This document shows positions 20,840 to 23,585 of a DNA stretch of 23,585 nt, piece by piece. The stretch covers positions 1 to 23,585 of the forward strand of contig DKOX01000055.1 of the NCBI GenBank assembly GCA_002470925.1, written 5' to 3'. The notes below the pieces were generated by a model that was given only the letters and a program-made list of their open reading frames with translations, ran no database searches and was not told where the DNA came from. Source of the DNA: Opitutia bacterium UBA7350 (GTDB lineage Bacteria; Verrucomicrobiota; Verrucomicrobiia; Opitutales; Coraliomargaritaceae). Positions within the stretch are counted from its first letter, which is position 1, and each line of letters begins with the position of its first letter. The translations under genes were made by a program, and so were the position numbers.

Positions 20840-23563
20840 ATGAGCAATAACGCCATCGCCCGATTCAACGCTTTCCTTATCGCAATCATGTGCTCGCACC
20901 AACCGCTCCAAGCCCAGGATGCCCTCACGGGCTTTACTCATCTCGAAACCCGCGACGGAATCGAGTCCTACACCCTCAATGAAAACGGACTGCGCGTGCT
21001 CCTCATGCCGGATGCGCAGACCCCCGTTGCGGCGGTGATGGTGACCTACGGCGTGGGCGGGCGCCACGAAGTCACCGGCACTACCGGCGCGACCCATATC
21101 CTTGAACACATGATGTTTAAGGGCACCAAAAATTTTACGGGCGAGGCGAGCTATTCCCCGACCATGGAACGCATTGGCGCGCGCTCCAATGCCACCACCT
21201 ATTACGACCGCACCAATTACTACGCCGTCCTGCCGAGCGAGTTTGTTCCGCTCGCCATCGAACTCGAAGCCGACCGCATGCGCAACCTCCGCATCCGCCC
21301 CGAGGATCTCGAGTCCGAAATGACGGTGGTGCGCAACGAGTATGAACGCGGCGAGAACAATCCGGTTCGCACCCTTATCAAGGAAATCTACGCGACCGCC
21401 TTCATGGCCCACCCCTACAGTCATCCCGTAATCGGCTGGCGCTCCGATATCGAAAACACCAGCCCCGAAAAACTGCGCCAATTCTACGACACCTTCTATT
21501 GGCCGGAAAACACAACCCTCACCATCATCGGCGGCTTTGAACGCGAGGCCACCCTTGCGGCCATTCTCAAATATTATGGAGCGATCCCGAAAGCGCCCGA
21601 ACCAATCCCGACCGTTGATACCCTCGAACCGGAGCAACGCGGGGAGCGGCGCCTTTCCATTGAACGCGCCGGTGAAGTCGGGGTTGTAGCACTCGCCCAT
21701 AAAGTTCCCGAGGGCACGCACCGCGACTGGGCCGCCCTTCGCCTCATCGAGCAAATCCTCGGAGCCAACCAAACCGGACGCCTTTACCGCTCGCTGGATG
21801 ACAAGGGAAAAGCCAGCCAGACCTTCTCCTTTGCACCTCAATTGCACGACCCCAGCCTCTTTTTTCTGGGCGCCTTCCTAACCCCGAACTCCACCCATGC
21901 CGAAGCGGAAGCCCTCATCATACAAGAAATTGAAAACCTTGTTGCGGGCGGGGTGAGCGAGGAAGAATTACAGCGCGCGAAAGCCGTGATCGAAGCCCAA
22001 ACCGTCTATGACCGCGACGGCCCCTACGCCATTGCCAGTGCCATCAATGAGTGCATCGCCCTCGGTGACTGGAGCACCTACCTTACTCTACCCGAGGCCA
22101 TCCAAAAAGTGACCCCCGCCGAAATTCAACGCGCCGCCGAAAAATACCTGATCCAACGAACACGGACCACCGGTTGGTTTATCCCTCAAAAAAATGAGCG
22201 GCCGATCTCCGCCAGCCTCCCCACCCCGAACTACTTCCGCGACCCCGCGCTCGAAAACCAACCCACCGACGCGCCAAGCGAAACCGGCCCCGCGCCCGCT
22301 ACCACCGTCAACTTTACCCCGGCGATCCGCGAAGCCAAGATCGGCCCGATTCGCCTCGTGACGGTCGATATGCCCGTCGATAAAGTCGTCGCTTTTGTTG
22401 GCAGCTTTGCCGCTGGCAATGCCCGCAATCCCGCCGAAAACCCCCTCCTCGCAAGCCTCACCGCTCAAATGCTCGACCAAGGCACCGAACGCAATGACCG
22501 CTTTGCCCTCGCCGAAAGCCTCGACACCCTTGGCGCCGAACTCGCTTTTGAAGCGGGCGCACACAGTCTCGCCTTCAGCGGTAAATTTCTCCGCAACGAC
22601 GCCGGTTTTGTCATCGACCTCCTCGCCGAACAACTCCGCCTACCCGCCTTTGAAAAAGAAGTCTTCAATACCCTCAAGGAACGCACCCGCGCCAACATCC
22701 TGCGCGCCACCCATGATCCCGATTATCGCGCGGGCTCCGCGCTCAGCCGACTCCTCTACCCCGAGAATCACCCGAATTACAGCAGCCCGCTCGAGCGACA
22801 ACTCGAGGTCCTCGAAAACACCACCGTTGAAGACCTCCGCAAATTTCATCAAGACTACTACGGCCCCGCATCCATGACCCTCGTCTTTGCGGGCGATATT
22901 GATTTTGATCAACTCTCGGCCGCCATCTCGGCTTCATTCGATGACTGGCAGGGCGGTAGCCCCTACCCCGAAAATACGCCGCCCGTACAGGACATCGCAG
23001 CGCAAAATCTCAATATTCAAATCCCCGACAAAACCAGCGTTTCCCTTTCCCTCGGTCAATTTACGGGATTGCAGCGCACCGATCCCGATTACCTTCCTTT
23101 CGCGGTCGGCAACTACATCCTCGGTGGCAGTTTTCATTCCCGCCTTATGTCGGAAATCCGCGTGAAACAGGGACTCACCTACAGCATTCGTTCAGGCCAC
23201 ACCGGGGACATCCTGACGCCCGGCCATTGGATTCTCAGCGCCAGTTTTTCACCCGAAATCCTGGAGAAGGGACGCGCCGCCACCCTCAATGTCCTTCGCC
23301 AATGGGCACAGGAAGGGGTGACTCAAGCGGAAGTTGAAGCGGCCTGCACAACTCTAAACGGGAATTACCTGGTCGGCCTTTCCACCACCTCCGCGGTCGC
23401 CGGTCAAATCCACAGCTTCCTGAAACGCGGCTACCCCGCACAGTATATCGACACCCATCCAAAGAAACTTGCCGGGATCACGGCGGGACAGGTCAATGCC
23501 GCGATCCGTAAATACCTCGACCCCGAGGCCCTCGTCGATGTTGCGGCGGGCTCCCTGCCCTAA
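20840..23563 (+). CDS. Secreted M16 family zinc peptidase, two-unit form
   Basis: A 907-residue protein. Residues 1-27 form a signal peptide (MSNNAIARFNAFLIAIM..., likely cut after LQA), placing it in the periplasm or cell surface. The N-terminal M16 unit (about 40-260) has the inverted zinc motif HILEH at H86-E89-H90 and the third ligand E167 in VVRNEYERG, at the expected spacing of about 76 residues; it should be catalytic. A second M16 unit from about 490 to 900 lacks HxxEH and is the usual inactive partner; it contains the substrate-binding-type GLTYSIRSG near 778. Bacterial relatives (YhjJ/PqqL-like and 'insulinase family' proteins) degrade peptides after capture in the clamshell formed by the two halves. 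Start ATG at 20840; 71 nt after the LysR gene, possibly co-transcribed. Only 22 nt of unassigned sequence follow in the window. Confidence 0.95.
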   Translation: MSNNAIARFNAFLIAIMCSHQPLQAQDALTGFTHLETRDGIESYTLNENGLRVLLMPDAQTPVAAVMVTYGVGGRHEVTGTTGATHILEHMMFKGTKNFTGEASYSPTMERIGARSNATTYYDRTNYYAVLPSEFVPLAIELEADRMRNLRIRPEDLESEMTVVRNEYERGENNPVRTLIKEIYATAFMAHPYSHPVIGWRSDIENTSPEKLRQFYDTFYWPENTTLTIIGGFEREATLAAILKYYGAIPKAPEPIPTVDTLEPEQRGERRLSIERAGEVGVVALAHKVPEGTHRDWAALRLIEQILGANQTGRLYRSLDDKGKASQTFSFAPQLHDPSLFFLGAFLTPNSTHAEAEALIIQEIENLVAGGVSEEELQRAKAVIEAQTVYDRDGPYAIASAINECIALGDWSTYLTLPEAIQKVTPAEIQRAAEKYLIQRTRTTGWFIPQKNERPISASLPTPNYFRDPALENQPTDAPSETGPAPATTVNFTPAIREAKIGPIRLVTVDMPVDKVVAFVGSFAAGNARNPAENPLLASLTAQMLDQGTERNDRFALAESLDTLGAELAFEAGAHSLAFSGKFLRNDAGFVIDLLAEQLRLPAFEKEVFNTLKERTRANILRATHDPDYRAGSALSRLLYPENHPNYSSPLERQLEVLENTTVEDLRKFHQDYYGPASMTLVFAGDIDFDQLSAAISASFDDWQGGSPYPENTPPVQDIAAQNLNIQIPDKTSVSLSLGQFTGLQRTDPDYLPFAVGNYILGGSFHSRLMSEIRVKQGLTYSIRSGHTGDILTPGHWILSASFSPEILEKGRAATLNVLRQWAQEGVTQAEVEAACTTLNGNYLVGLSTTSAVAGQIHSFLKRGYPAQYIDTHPKKLAGITAGQVNAAIRKYLDPEALVDVAAGSLP

Positions 23564-23585
23564 ATTTTTAGCCGCCCCGCAATTC

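Noticed and set aside
20834..21847. 337-residue minus-strand open frame
   Set aside because: Antisense to the N-terminal M16 unit, which carries an intact zinc site; the product is a glycine-rich shadow.

Overview
The window is bacterial and gene-dense. It looks like chromosomal DNA of a Verrucomicrobiota member, possibly class Opitutae/Opitutia. That placement is an inference from the mix of protein families (DUF4282, a LOG-family protein beside smc, a GspO-type peptidase with CxC/CC cysteines) and the style of the intergenic repeats. No rRNA or taxonomic marker was compared. Most genes lie on the minus strand. A clear Shine-Dalgarno sequence is visible before only a few starts (hisD, hisC, kdsD, prepilin peptidase).

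Left block (41-9421, minus strand), read in transcription order: smc, a small membrane-anchored zinc-ribbon protein, guaA, a secreted LolA-like protein, hisD, hisC, hisB. Gaps are 8 to 55 nt, and hisC and hisB overlap. This could be one long transcript or a few nested ones joining chromosome segregation, GMP synthesis and histidine biosynthesis. Divergent from smc is a LOG-family gene (9576-10424, plus), convergent with an envelope pair: an O-antigen ligase-like membrane protein behind an arabinose-5-phosphate isomerase (KdsD/KpsF). Both of these point to lipopolysaccharide or Kdo metabolism. A single-pass AsmA-like protein (13003-13776, plus) with a strong intrinsic terminator closes this part.

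Middle block (about 13850-17075) looks accessory. It holds three AT-rich minus-strand genes (a lipoprotein, a DUF3592 and a DUF4282 membrane protein), a ParD/ParE toxin-antitoxin pair with its own good promoter, and about 500 nt of non-coding mosaic ending at tRNA-Tyr(GTA). The mosaic holds a partial copy of the tRNA 3' end, a run of tiny hairpins, a terminator present in two versions, and a 19-nt repeat lying on both sides of parDE. The simplest reading is a tRNA-associated insertion hotspot with scars of past events. No integrase is in the window.

Right block (17157-23563) returns to housekeeping genes: prepilin peptidase overlapping aroE, then yggS (all minus), a divergent LysR-type regulator, and a large secreted two-unit M16 zinc peptidase (plus).

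No clearly new multi-gene system is visible. The strongest candidates for a second look are the tRNA-Tyr trailer with its interrupted T-arm copy and hairpin array, the AT-rich three-gene cluster, and the acidic insert near the SMC head.
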